Positions 25,111-34,871 of a stretch of 64,000 nucleotides of DNA are shown here, piece by piece (positions within the stretch are counted from its first letter, which is position 1; each line of letters starts with the position of its first letter). Source of the DNA: Sycobia sp. Sy_11 (taxonomy: Eukaryota > Arthropoda > Insecta > Hymenoptera > Epichrysomallidae); NCBI GenBank assembly GCA_018907035.1, contig JACCIC010000051.1, positions 2,933,001-2,997,000 on the forward strand, given 5' to 3'. The notes under the pieces were generated by a model. It saw nothing but the letters and a program-made list of their open reading frames with translations, was not told the origin of the DNA and searched no databases. The position numbers were made by a program, and so were the translations under genes.

Positions 25111-25990
25111 TGTATTTAAATAGGGTTGCTCCAAGTTTTTAATCTCAGATAATGGTACCGAGTTCGCTAATAAGTTATTCAAACAGCAGCTAGGCGAACT
25201 CGGAATAATACAATAGCTCATAACGCCATACCATGCACAGGCGAATCTCGTAGAGCGGGTAAACCGCACGTTCAAAGGTATGATCTCCATCTTCGTAAAC
25301 GAAGACCATGAAGACTGGGACATACATTTATCGAAGTTGGCGTTCACCATGAACACGTCTGTGTACACAAGCACGCAAGCCTCGCCAGCCTTCTTAAACT
25401 TCGGCAGAAATCCAAGGGAGATGCCCACGTACAAAAATATCCGCCTAAATAAACAACCGCATCAGCCATTAACAAAAGCTGACTGGCTAATTCGAATAAA
25501 AAGATTACCTGCCCTTCATGAATTAGTGAGAAAAAACCCTTTGTGCAGCCAGCAAGAAACAGGCGCACTATTATTAAAAAAATAGAAGAGAGGTATAATT
25601 CAAAGAAAATGAGATGGTTTGTAGACGAAGACACGTATTATCTTCGGGACTAGATAAGTTTGTAGCCAAACTAGCGCCTAAGGTTGTCGCACCGTGTCGA
25701 ATCGTGAGGAAAATATCCGCTGTCATCTTCGAGCTAGAAGACCTAGACGACAGGAAGAAAACCAGAGTAAACTTTTCGGACATAAAGAAATACTACCCCC
25801 TAATCAACCATCTCCTTTCCTCGCAGGTACCGCCAGCAGAAACAATGCTCCGAAACATCGGACGGAGCAGAGGGGTCCGTCGGTCTACAATGACCGAACA
25901 ACCGCGTCGACCAGGGGACGCACATACCCCCAACTTAGCGGGTAGAACACCCGAAAACGCGGTAGTGCCACTAGCCCCGCGACCGATTAA
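25110..25990 (+). pseudogene. gypsy integrase, N-terminal half deleted
   Basis: RNase H sequence runs directly into the second half of the integrase core: LISDNGTEFANKLF (second catalytic Asp, 25143), TPYHAQANLVERVNRTFKG (catalytic Glu, about 25250). The HHCC zinc finger and the first catalytic Asp are missing, so about 400-500 bp were deleted. The C-terminal module follows in broken frames: KLAPKVVAPCRIVRKIS (25661-25710) with FELEDL. After this comes an unconserved tail to 26000. Confidence 0.88.
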
Positions 25991-26045
25991 TCAAGAGACG
26001 TAAGAGCGTCACAGTGACCTCGACCATCTAGGTCAAGCCCTCGAT

Positions 26046-27045
26046 ATGGGCCAGGTAGTCCAAGCCCTGGACGGCATAAACGAGCCCGAGGACCTGATAG
26101 AGTTCAGTGCGAACTCGACCCAGGAGCTAGGCATCGGGAAAGCAAAACCGGCAAAACCGGTTAACAAAAATTCATTCGTACTCTCGTTACTAAATACGAG
26201 CATCCCTTCACCTGATGACCCAGCAGAGGAATCCAGCCAGCCACCTCCTACCGCCACTACCGAAGAGAGATATAAAAAGCTTGCCAACGCAGTGCGCCCG
26301 TTCGGAACGACGTAAAACTACTGATACCATCGAAGAGAACGATGGTGACCGTCCGAAAAGACGTAAAACTACCATAACATCAATTGAAGTAATCGAAGGC
26401 GATCATCCGCAAGGACGTGAAACTACAACAACACCAAGGAGACGTGAGCTCAGACGTCCACATAGATGTGAGTTCACGGAATATGCACAGAAATGCAAGA
26501 GTCCGGAACAACTGAAAACTACTGCAACAACAACACCGAAGGAAGAGGATACAAATGAACGAACGGAGGGCCATTATCAGCAAAAACGGAAAACTAAAAA
26601 GGAAAAGGAAACAATTGGATATACAATCCATTTGCCGGAAGATATGAGGACTTGGGCGATACGATCGCAGTGAGTTATAAGTCCGACAGCGATGCGTCGC
26701 ACAGAACAGGACCGCTCGAAGCGTCTCGTAGACGCATAGTGATCCATAAAACCCCAGAAGATGCCATACCGAACAGATCGGGGCGTCAAATACGATCCAT
26801 CAGCCCCTTACCTTACCGGCCAGGCCCAAAATTCCATAGGAAGAGAGAACCCAAACGACCAGCAAAAGTCGGAAGACCAGAACCCATTATTTATGTCAGC
26901 ACCTTGGAGGATGGCGAGGTACGCCTGTACCGAGGTGATCGCTGCGCATTTATGCGCTCCGTCGGGACTCAGAAGTCCAGTAGGCGAAGCAAGCGCTAGA
27001 AATCTCCGGCAAACGAAGACGAGGATGAGCAATGTAAAATAATGA
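26046..27045 (+). other. gypsy post-pol open frames of unknown function
   Basis: After integrase the element keeps about 1 kb of elevated GC with overlapping open frames: 26046-26315, 26215-26673 and 26652-26999. The first seems to continue the pol tail. The second has an internal repeat of the form RRKTT...GDRP/GDHP...RKTT (26305-26430). The third ends in a basic KSSRRSKR. There is no signal peptide, transmembrane helix or Cys pattern, so an envelope gene is not supported. It may be a long pol C-terminal extension or an extra ORF. Confidence 0.5.
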
Positions 27046-27310
27046 TCCCGACAATATTTAAAGAAAAGAATGGTCCCTATGAGGAATGTACCTGTGCCGA
27101 TAAAGAGTCACTAAAACCCTTACCACGCCCAGCAATATCGACCCCTTGCCATCAAACAGCAGACCGGGACACCGGATGGTTGTTAGAATTGCGGTGACAG
27201 CGGATATCGTTATTCCAGCTGCCCACAGCCATGAAGCAGTAAGTTCTGCTACCGCTATGGCAGTAGGACAAGGGATGTACACACGTGTACATTCTGTTTC
27301 GTGACGACGC

Positions 27311-27780
27311 CTGGTGCCGCCTCTGCTATTGGAAAATTTTACTATTTATTAATTTAACAAATATTTTAAGTTCCATTTATTAAAGTAGAAATGAAATTAG
27401 TGAGCCAGTTGAAACATAAATTATACCATTTTATTTAGTGTTCAATACCAAAGATAAAATATCTAATAAAACTTATGCAAATTATTTCTAAAGTATTCAA
27501 AATATTCTTGCCTGTTGGCCATAAATATTTTTAAAATAATTTAATTTTAATAAGCTTTGATTATAATTTTTTAAACATCTTTAATTTTTTAATAATTAAA
27601 TAATAACAAAAACAAAAATAAAAATATTGACTTACTTTCATCCACGTTCACTACATCTTTAGTTTTATTTTTTGTTCCAACTGTTCCAACATTATGCACC
27701 TTGTCCCCTATCTTTCTTATTATTGTAATTTCTTTATTACCATCTGTATCATTTACTGTTCGTCGTTTTATACATTAATA
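27311..27780. other. AT-rich spacer
   Basis: Nothing recognised between the gypsy element and the next composite repeat. Confidence 0.5.
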
Positions 27781-27784
27781 ACTA

Positions 27785-27807
27785 TAACAAAGTACAAGTA
27801 TAATATA

Positions 27808-27848
<41 letters not shown>

Positions 27849-28056
27849 TTTTCGAGGTTGTTGGTAACAGAACCCTATTTTGCAATCATTTCTTTTGTTC
27901 AAACTAAAAAAACAATCTCTTGTCACAATTCTGAAGTTAATATAATGTATAAAAACAAAAATATAATTTGTCGTCACAAACTATATTCAGTATGATTTGG
28001 CATACAGAACCATTTTACAAGAGAAGGAGAAAGAAAGACAGAGAGACAGAGAGAGA

Positions 28057-28112
<56 letters not shown>

Positions 28113-28740
28113 GAGAGATTTTCTCACGTAAGAGAAAATAAAATTTACAAAAATCAAAAGATATCCATAAGGTGTGAGAGTAGTGTCAGATTAACCTAAA
28201 GAACAAAAAAGGTAATACCGACTACCGTCACACCTTCTTTAGGATACGAATCCCAAAGTTGGATATGAACATTCGTTTGATCTGGCCTGTTATTAATATT
28301 TTAAGCGGACTACTTTGAGTTGATGTTCATGATTCAAGACGCCACGTAGTGGCCGCTGGTGAACTGATTGTTAAAACCATTAACTTAATTTATTGATGAA
28401 AGTAAAATGATTTTCAATAAAAAACATAGCCTATGTCCTTCCCAAGATAATATAGAATCTATATGTCAAATTTCAGAACAATCGGTTCAGTAGTTTTTTC
28501 GGTTATCGTGTACAAACAAAAACATGCTTTGTCTTTATAAATTAGTATGATATGATATGATGATGTGAAGTATGATATGATATGATACGATATGATGATG
28601 TGAAGTATGATATGATATGATACGATATGATGATGTGAAGTATGATATGATATGTTATGTTATGTTATGTTATGTTATGTTATGTTATGTTATGTTATGA
28701 TATGCTATGATATGATACGATATGATATGATATATTAGCA
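27785..28740 (+). repeat. composite dispersed repeat, copy A
   Basis: Same family as 55245-56790 in the opposite orientation. Left to right: (TA)n 27808-27843; a module starting CGAGGTTGTTGGTAACAGA (27853-28020) including TGTCACAAATCTATATTCAGTAT-like sequence; (GA)n 28021-28119; the main conserved module 28119-28540 (TTTCTCACGTAAGAGAAAAT, CTTTAGGATACGAATCCCAA, AGTGGCCGCTGGTGAACTG, AACATAGCCTATGTCCTTCC, GGTTCAGTAGTTTTTTCGG, GTACAAACAAAAACA); then a TATGA/TTATG pentamer tail to 28735. The 60-bp minisatellite is absent here. No protein is encoded. Tail and lack of coding suggest a non-autonomous retroelement. Confidence 0.85.
28546..28735 (+). repeat. TATGA/TTATG satellite tail with 33-bp higher-order unit
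   Basis: Begins with about three copies of a higher-order unit containing GATATGATGATGTGAAGTAT, then about ten TTATG pentamers, then TATGA again. It forms the 3' tail of copy A. Confidence 0.95.
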
Positions 28741-28774
28741 TTGTACAGCACTTTATAATATAATATATTGATAT

Positions 28775-29480
28775 TCAGACTGTCCTTATTTCTATTATGT
28801 ATTTAGTATGGAGTAGTGCCCCATCCTTCTGTATGGGGTTGAGCGATTCTTCCGCCTTACTCTGCTTTCTCATAGCCAATAAACAAGTGAGGCAGTTTCT
28901 AATAAAATTCTTCACATGCTTTTCTATGCTGCTTATTGAATAATTTTGTGGAATTAGCTCGATAGTTTTCTTAGCCGCGAAATGACCCTTTTTATAAGCC
29001 CGCTTTATTACATCAGTACGTATTCGCTTTGGCACAACCAGCCGACGCTGCTTTTCTAATAGCGTAAAAACTAATCCATTATCCAATATATAACTGTTAT
29101 TCGGTCTTGTTCTAACAAAGTGCAAGTCGCTTTTAAACTACCATCATTGTTTTACGGTCTTTCTAATTTTTCTAAAACAGGATCGCGAACCACTACTTTA
29201 CATTGATCCGCCACTGCTTCTCTTACATGATGCGTTTCCTTCCCAGCGTGCTGGTCGGTGAAGAAACTTAATTCATCACTTATCACTGAGACACAAATTT
29301 TTCTGCTCAAAGCATCTGCATGCTGCACACGATTGCCCGGACAATATTATTTGGTGTAATCGAACTTCTCCAGATACATAATCCATCTCGTAAGTGTTCA
29401 CTTCGAAGACTTCGCGACAAAGGTAAGACTGCCGCCAGAGTCCGTAGTTTAGCGCCAATCGACGTAGAAACGCCTAAACT
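28775..29480 (-). pseudogene. gypsy RNase H end and integrase zinc finger (fragment)
   Basis: Minus strand. The higher-coordinate part holds WIMYLEKFDYTK, a stop, then YCPGNRVQHADALSRK, the end of the RNase H domain in Ty3/gypsy. The open frame 29125-28775 carries the H2C2 zinc-binding domain: the pair H (KKGHFAAKKTIELI) and, further on, NCLTCLLAMRK. Stops and shifts break it. The core integrase is absent. It is a different fragment from the plus-strand element at 21545-27310. Confidence 0.85.
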
Positions 29481-29499
29481 TCCCCCTCCCCGGGCCCTT

Positions 29500-30290
29500 G
29501 TAATTCACGAAACCCGATGCACCGTATTGCCCTCATCAATTTAACATCGTTTCGAGTATCTTCAATCGCGCATCTTTTCTAGACCCGAGACATTTGTCGC
29601 ACAGAAGGTTTATTACGCCTCGGCGGAGGCCGCACCGAACGGGGCGCGGCGTCATAAATCGCGCGGCCAAGGGACCCTTTGCCTACGCGAGAGGAGTCTA
29701 CGGCCGTAAACAGTCTTTATAATAATTGCCTACACTATTCCTGCATTTGCCCAGATTTTCATCCGTGACACAGGGAAAACCCCTCCAGGTGAAAACCTAC
29801 GTCAGGAACAGCGTTCTTACAATATTATATTACCATTAATACCTTCTAATGCCGTCGTTGACTAATAAAACTCAAGGTTTTGCTCTTTTCTCTGACGAAC
29901 TCAGCACGCGCGAGTAAAGCCTCACCACGCCGTATTTGGTCTACATCTTGCAGACAACCATCGAGATCGCACATTTCATGACCAGGCGTCCGCGGATGGA
30001 GTTCATGGCTCTCCCTTCGCCCCGCGTCCAACTACTATTACCGACTGTAACCAGCCGTTGGAAAGGAAAAAAATGCCAAATATATAAAAATCTGCGGCAG
30101 CAATATCCCTTGGATATTGCCCTCGCAAAATGTGGCTACAGCGTCCTTTATACGCTGCACACACAGGGTCTACGCACCGTTTTTCGTGCGCTGAAACGCC
30201 TATCCGCCGAAGTATTAGCGTGGCTCGTACTTCACTCATGCCCGCCGGGAACAATTCTTCTACATAACGTACCGTGCACTTCCGAGAATT
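29500..30290 (-). other. possible gypsy LTR on the minus strand
   Basis: GC-rich, non-coding. On the minus strand it holds a TATAAA (30152-30147) followed by GGACGCTGTAGCC and, further on, AATAAACCTTCTGTGCGACA (signal at 29614-29609). These fit an LTR promoter and polyadenylation signal. It sits between gypsy gag-like and pol pieces. The borders cannot be fixed. Confidence 0.35.
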
Positions 30291-31150
30291 GAATACGAAT
30301 TTAAATTAAAATTAAAATTTAATAAGAATTTAAATTCTTTCTTGAGTCCTTCATACAACCCTGATCAATCGCGCAAGCCTCGTTGTGCATGAGGCCAGAA
30401 TTTCGCTGGTCCTTCCAGGGTCTTCCTCGCAAATAAGAATTTTTTCGATGGTGTCCAACCGTACGTTAATGCATCATCCTATACTTGCTCTAGCCACTTT
30501 TCTATCTTCGTTGCTTTATCATTTAGATTGTATTTTGCAAGCATATTTAGTATAAGCGATTTGCTGTTCGGGCTTAAATCTCAGGAAAGGTTCTTCAGTC
30601 CTTCTCGGACTGTTCATCCAACTCTCCGGAGATATTGTTTTCCGCTGTCTCCTCCTCCTCAAAGTCGACGGGTGGTGCCAGCGTTGGAATCTAGAGAGTT
30701 AGCGTTGCCCCTTACGAAACAGTCATTGTTGTTGGACTTCATATATAACTCTTTATCTTGACTACATATGCCTTAGCTATACACTTATTTCAGTCCGTGC
30801 TCAATACGTAAATGATCAGGATTGGTTCGACTCGATACGGTATTTCATATTTTGCGCCAGCTTCGCATTAAATCAGTCGGACGTTTTAAAAAAACGCTCG
30901 TGTTTTTCTCCATACCATATCGCCTACATTAAATAGAATGTCGCGTTTCCCTTGCCATAAATTCGTCGCTGTTTCTCTCGTGGAACGTCTAAATGACATC
31001 GAACGAGGTCTCTCTACCGACTTTTTCCACTCCACTTTCAACGTAAACTATGAAGAGGCACTAGATTTCTTCCTAGGTTTAGAAGGGCTGACATGTTTTT
31101 CAACTCGATTGTTGAATCGCATTCAAAGCCAGACAGGCCGTCGTTTATGA
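30291..31150 (-). pseudogene. gypsy fragments: integrase C-terminus and gag-like piece
   Basis: Minus strand. 30990-30870 encodes ATNLWQGKRDILFNVGDMVWR followed by KTRAFF, like the integrase C-terminal region of gypsy elements (NVGDMVWRK). 30540-30310 encodes KIEKWLEQV, DDALTYGWTPSKKFLFARKT and LEGPAKFWPHAQRGL, which resembles a gypsy Gag capsid region. The order (pol end, then gag, then LTR-like, then RNase H) is not that of one element, so several pieces have been joined. Confidence 0.6.
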
Positions 31151-31250
31151 CACCCTGCACTATTGTTTCTCATACTTGGAATTTATTTAATTACAGGCTC
31201 CGACGGATGAATTTGGCTATAAAATAATTTAACCTTTAAGTCTCTAATAT

Positions 31251-31305
<55 letters not shown>

Positions 31306-32640
31306 TGTGAATTTGTCTCAAATAATACTGTATTAGAAACGAACATATTTTATATATATATATAAAACTTTACTACACACGAGCAGACAAAAATCCTTCC
31401 TTAATAATTAATGGGGAGATAACAGCGAATGATATTATAATGTTTTGCTCATGCAGCTATAAAGCAGGTCAAAGAGAAATGCGAGCACATAATAATTGCT
31501 CTTGTATGTATATATCAGTAGGTTTTACAGTTTTATAACTCACTTAGATTTTATATGCGCTTATACACTAAGAATAACTGTTTGCACATTATTATCTCAA
31601 TTTATGAGCATTTTTGTATTATAAAAATATAACATTCACTTGGCATTTATTTAATTTAAATACATATACTATTAGAAGTTTACTAAAATATCAAAAAAAA
31701 TTTCAGGCATTATAATGATTGAAATTTTCTAATTCTTACAAATATGAAAATAAATATATACATTCATAAATATATTCATAAATATATTATTCATTGAATA
31801 AATCTATTTTTTAGAAATGCCAAATATATTCTTCCTATTTACAAAACATTCATTTGACGTCGAAAAGGCGTAAAAAATTACAAATAATTTATCACCCGAT
31901 TTATTTTCACAACTACTATCTGCACAGAAAACATGCTAAGAACTTTTTTTATTTTCTGGAAACTCTACAACCTTCATTACTATTAGTTTATAACCAAAAA
32001 AAATTAATAATACGAAAACTGTTATGCACGAAAGGTAAAATCTGAAATACAGCAAAATGAAGGATAAAAAGTATTAAAACATAATTAAAACTTAAAAAAA
32101 AGTATCATTGAGTTCTCTTCACGTCATATAAAGCGTTATACAAGGGGATATTGCTGTAACAGCTTCCCACTTTATAGAAATATTAATACTAATTTATGTT
32201 TTCTTTGTATGCTTGAACCTGAACCTATTACATTTATTTTATAATATTGAAATAGTGAGGCAAATATCATAAATCAATCATCTTCAATCGTCTACAGTCA
32301 TAAAAAGTGAACCAAATTAAAAATAATAAAAATTAAATGCTATAAGAAAACGGTCATTTACGACTGTTATGATATTTATGTTTTTAAACAAACTACACGT
32401 ATAAGAATTATTAAGAGAAATAAATCTATTTGAAACATTATTTTTATTTTCTTTATTTTTTTAATACATTATGTGTTCAATTAAAATGTGAATAAAACAA
32501 TTATATCAAATTTATTCTGATTTTTCATATGCTATGAAATTATAAAATAAAGTACAACATTTAAATAAATAGTTTAAATATTAATAACTATTTTTTTAAT
32601 TAAAAAAACCTGTTAATCATGCATATATACTTTTATTATC
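31151..32640. other. AT-rich intergenic sequence
   Basis: Holds a (TA)n tract at 31254-31305. No gene recognised. Confidence 0.55.
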
Positions 32641-32868
32641 TTAACGCCTACGACTATCATTTTTGCTTTGATGCAGTGGCACTCTTGTAGATGCGGTGGA
32701 CTTTTTATCAGTATTATTAATTCTTTGAGCCAACAGAGGGTTCGTCAGTAGACATCGATAAAATATGCTCGTAGTCTTACCGTCTATACATTTCTTATGC
32801 TTTCCTTTCTCGTGACTTATTTTCATGACGCAAAGAGGCGCTATCAGACATGTAGAGAACGAATGTAA
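32641..32868 (-). CDS. possible terminal coding exon, unknown protein
   Basis: Minus strand, 75 codons open from a TTATTTTTAG-type acceptor at 32869 to TAA at 32641, with an AATAAA right after the stop (32637-32632). The peptide contains SHEKGKHKKCIDGKTTS and ends NDSRRR. Composition is less AT-driven than most spurious frames here. No homologue recognised and no 5' partner exon proven. It could be a 3' exon of the small minus-strand gene at 33260-33723 or a chance frame. Confidence 0.2.
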   Translation of the reverse strand, partial: LHSFSTCLIAPLCVMKISHEKGKHKKCIDGKTTSIFYRCLLTNPLLAQRINNTDKKSTASTRVPLHQSKNDSRRR

Positions 32869-32995
32869 CTAAAAATAATAATATAACCGTGAGCTATAAC
32901 ATTTCCTTAAGTCATGCTAATATATTATAATACTAGAGGATAAACGGCAGTATAAGGAACTAGAATTTACGCGCTTTGCAAAATATATGCATATA

Positions 32996-33001
<6 letters not shown>

Positions 33002-33058
<57 letters not shown>
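33002..33058. repeat. (TA)n microsatellite
   Basis: Uninterrupted TA repeat of about 27 units, ending in TACACACTT. Confidence 0.95.
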
Positions 33059-33062
<4 letters not shown>

Positions 33063-33259
33063 TTGAGATTGAGACTGAGTGCGTATACGTGATACATCGC
33101 ATTATTTTTTGCCGCCGTCATTTATATTCATTATCTTCACATGCCAAGTAAGTGATCTTGATTTGTGCGTGCGGCGAAGGTGCATTTTAAATGTTTGTGC
33201 TTATATGATCTCCATAAATGTTTGGCATGTGTTATAAATTGTGTTCGGGGACTATGTAA

Positions 33260-33632
33260 TTATCTTAATTGTATATATGCGGTGGACGGTTGTGACGACG
33301 ACGACGACGAGTTCAGCAACAGCGACATCAACAAGAACAATTGCACGAAGATCACGGAGATTACAAATTGTATAAGTGCAGTAGAATTTCCCGCCAACGC
33401 CGTCGTATGAATATTATGTTTATTCGAGAACGAACTACCTGCAGGTATCCTTTGTCGCAGTTGCATTTCTTTTAACGCGCAACTCATATTATCCAGCTTT
33501 TCCCCTTCGCTTTTACTAAAGAAAACAAGAAAAATTATACCCGCGTTTTCACTCTATGCACTTAAAAAAAAAGAAATATATGTATATATATATATGTATA
33601 TACGAACGTTTATATAAGTATACATACATATA

Positions 33633-33689
<57 letters not shown>

Positions 33690-33723
33690 TATACATCACA
33701 CAAACGTCGCCGGCTTCGATCAT
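33260..33723 (-). CDS. possible small single-pass membrane protein
   Basis: Two exons are proposed on the minus strand: 33723-33695 (ATG, MIEAGDVCV) and 33515-33260. The second is preceded by a very strong acceptor (TTTCTTGTTTTCTTTAG) and the phase fits (AT|T). The product would have 94 residues: a charged N terminus (KSEGEKLDNMSCALKEMQ), a hydrophobic stretch of about 21 residues (ALIQFVISVIFVQLFLLMSLL), then a Ser-rich tail (NSSSSSS from a GAC/GTC trinucleotide repeat). A TAG stop lies in frame just before the ATG. It is head-to-head with GRAMD1, with 124 bp between the start codons. I do not recognise it. Alternatively the Ser tract reflects only a trinucleotide repeat and the real exon ends earlier at a weak GTAGTT donor at 33438. 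Confidence 0.4.
33636..33687. repeat. (TA)n microsatellite
   Basis: Uninterrupted TA repeat in the presumed promoter region between GRAMD1 and the minus-strand small gene. Confidence 0.95.
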
Positions 33724-33847
33724 CTCAGACGCGATAAAATGCGCCTAGAAGTCAGTACAACTCAAAGCGTTTGACACACAGCTGAGCAGATAATGCAGCC
33801 TATGATCAAGCGTAAAATCAAATTTTCCTTTGCAAGGAGCTGCAGCT

Positions 33848-33943
33848 ATGTATTTCGAAGATCCCCTGCAAGAGCATCCAGTAACAAGCATGTGAGTTTG
33901 TCTGATTTTGGTTTTGCTGTTTTACTTATTTTTCTTTTGTTAA

Positions 33944-33997
<54 letters not shown>

Positions 33998-34814
33998 TAC
34001 ATACATACGTACGTACAAACACACACACAATTTATTCTTTATTAAATTGCGGTAAAATAGTATTAAAAATGATTAAATATTTGACTCTTAAGAGCATCAT
34101 TTATAACTTATCTTATCTTATTTTCATTATTTGAGTAGGAACAAATCTGTGGAAAATCTATTAATATCAAGTCACGAAGTAATCAGTAGTATTAATTCAT
34201 CTTCATTATCTGGCCAAAGCTCTTCTAATAATTTGGTTAACGGAGCATATAATGAATTGACACAAGATGCATCATCTGGTGGAGAAAATGAACGGGGAAG
34301 TCCACTTCCCAGTCCAAATCTTTCTCCTAAACCAAGTCCACGATTTTCAAGTAAGAAAGATCATAAAGATAAATCACACAAGGATGATAAGGATCACAAA
34401 GATAACAAAGATCACAAGGATCATTTTATGAAAAGTAATTCAGATAGCACAGGTCATGTATTGAAAGATTCACTAAATACCTGTAAAATCAATGATCTAC
34501 AAGCTCAGGTACAACTAGCATTATTATATTTATTACATTAATAACTTGTAATAAAAAATTTTCTTCAAAGGAAATAATTGATCTATTTCTTTGTTTTTTC
34601 TATGTATTTTACTTTCTTTTTTTCAAAAATTATATATAAGTTTTAATGAAATATATTTATTTTTTATACTAGTTATTTCTTATTTACTTTAATAGAAGTT
34701 AGAGTAAATTGTTTTAAATCATATATTAGTATTAAAAAAACTTCATTTAAAAGTATAAAACTTTATCTGTATAAAAATTTATAAATAATTCATAAACTTT
34801 ATCATGTTCTGCAG

Positions 34815-34871
<57 letters not shown>

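Larger units (their letters stand above)
21545..27310 (+). mobile_element. degenerate Ty3/gypsy LTR retrotransposon
   Basis: A GC-richer island in AT-rich flanks, with gag, protease, reverse transcriptase, RNase H and integrase pieces in the usual Ty3/gypsy order on the plus strand, then a long post-pol part. All frames are broken. A GC-rich leader (21545-22420) probably includes the 5' LTR; it holds a repeated hairpin block at 21968-22035 and 22340-22415. A clear matching 3' LTR could not be seen; CAAGGGA then TGTACACACGTG at 27268-27286 may be a polypurine tract and LTR start, after which the element is cut off. Confidence 0.88.

Noticed and set aside
26046..27045. Envelope gene of an errantivirus-like element
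   Set aside because: No signal peptide, no membrane helix, no Cys pattern and no cleavage-site region could be seen.
33165..33410. Plus-strand 81-codon frame with poly-Asp
   Set aside because: Poly-Asp comes from a GAC trinucleotide repeat; splice signals favour the minus strand here.
33793..34134. Start codon at 33793 for the GRAMD1 gene
   Set aside because: That frame ends in phase 0 at the 33891 donor, while exon 2 needs two bases carried over; the ATG at 33848 fits.
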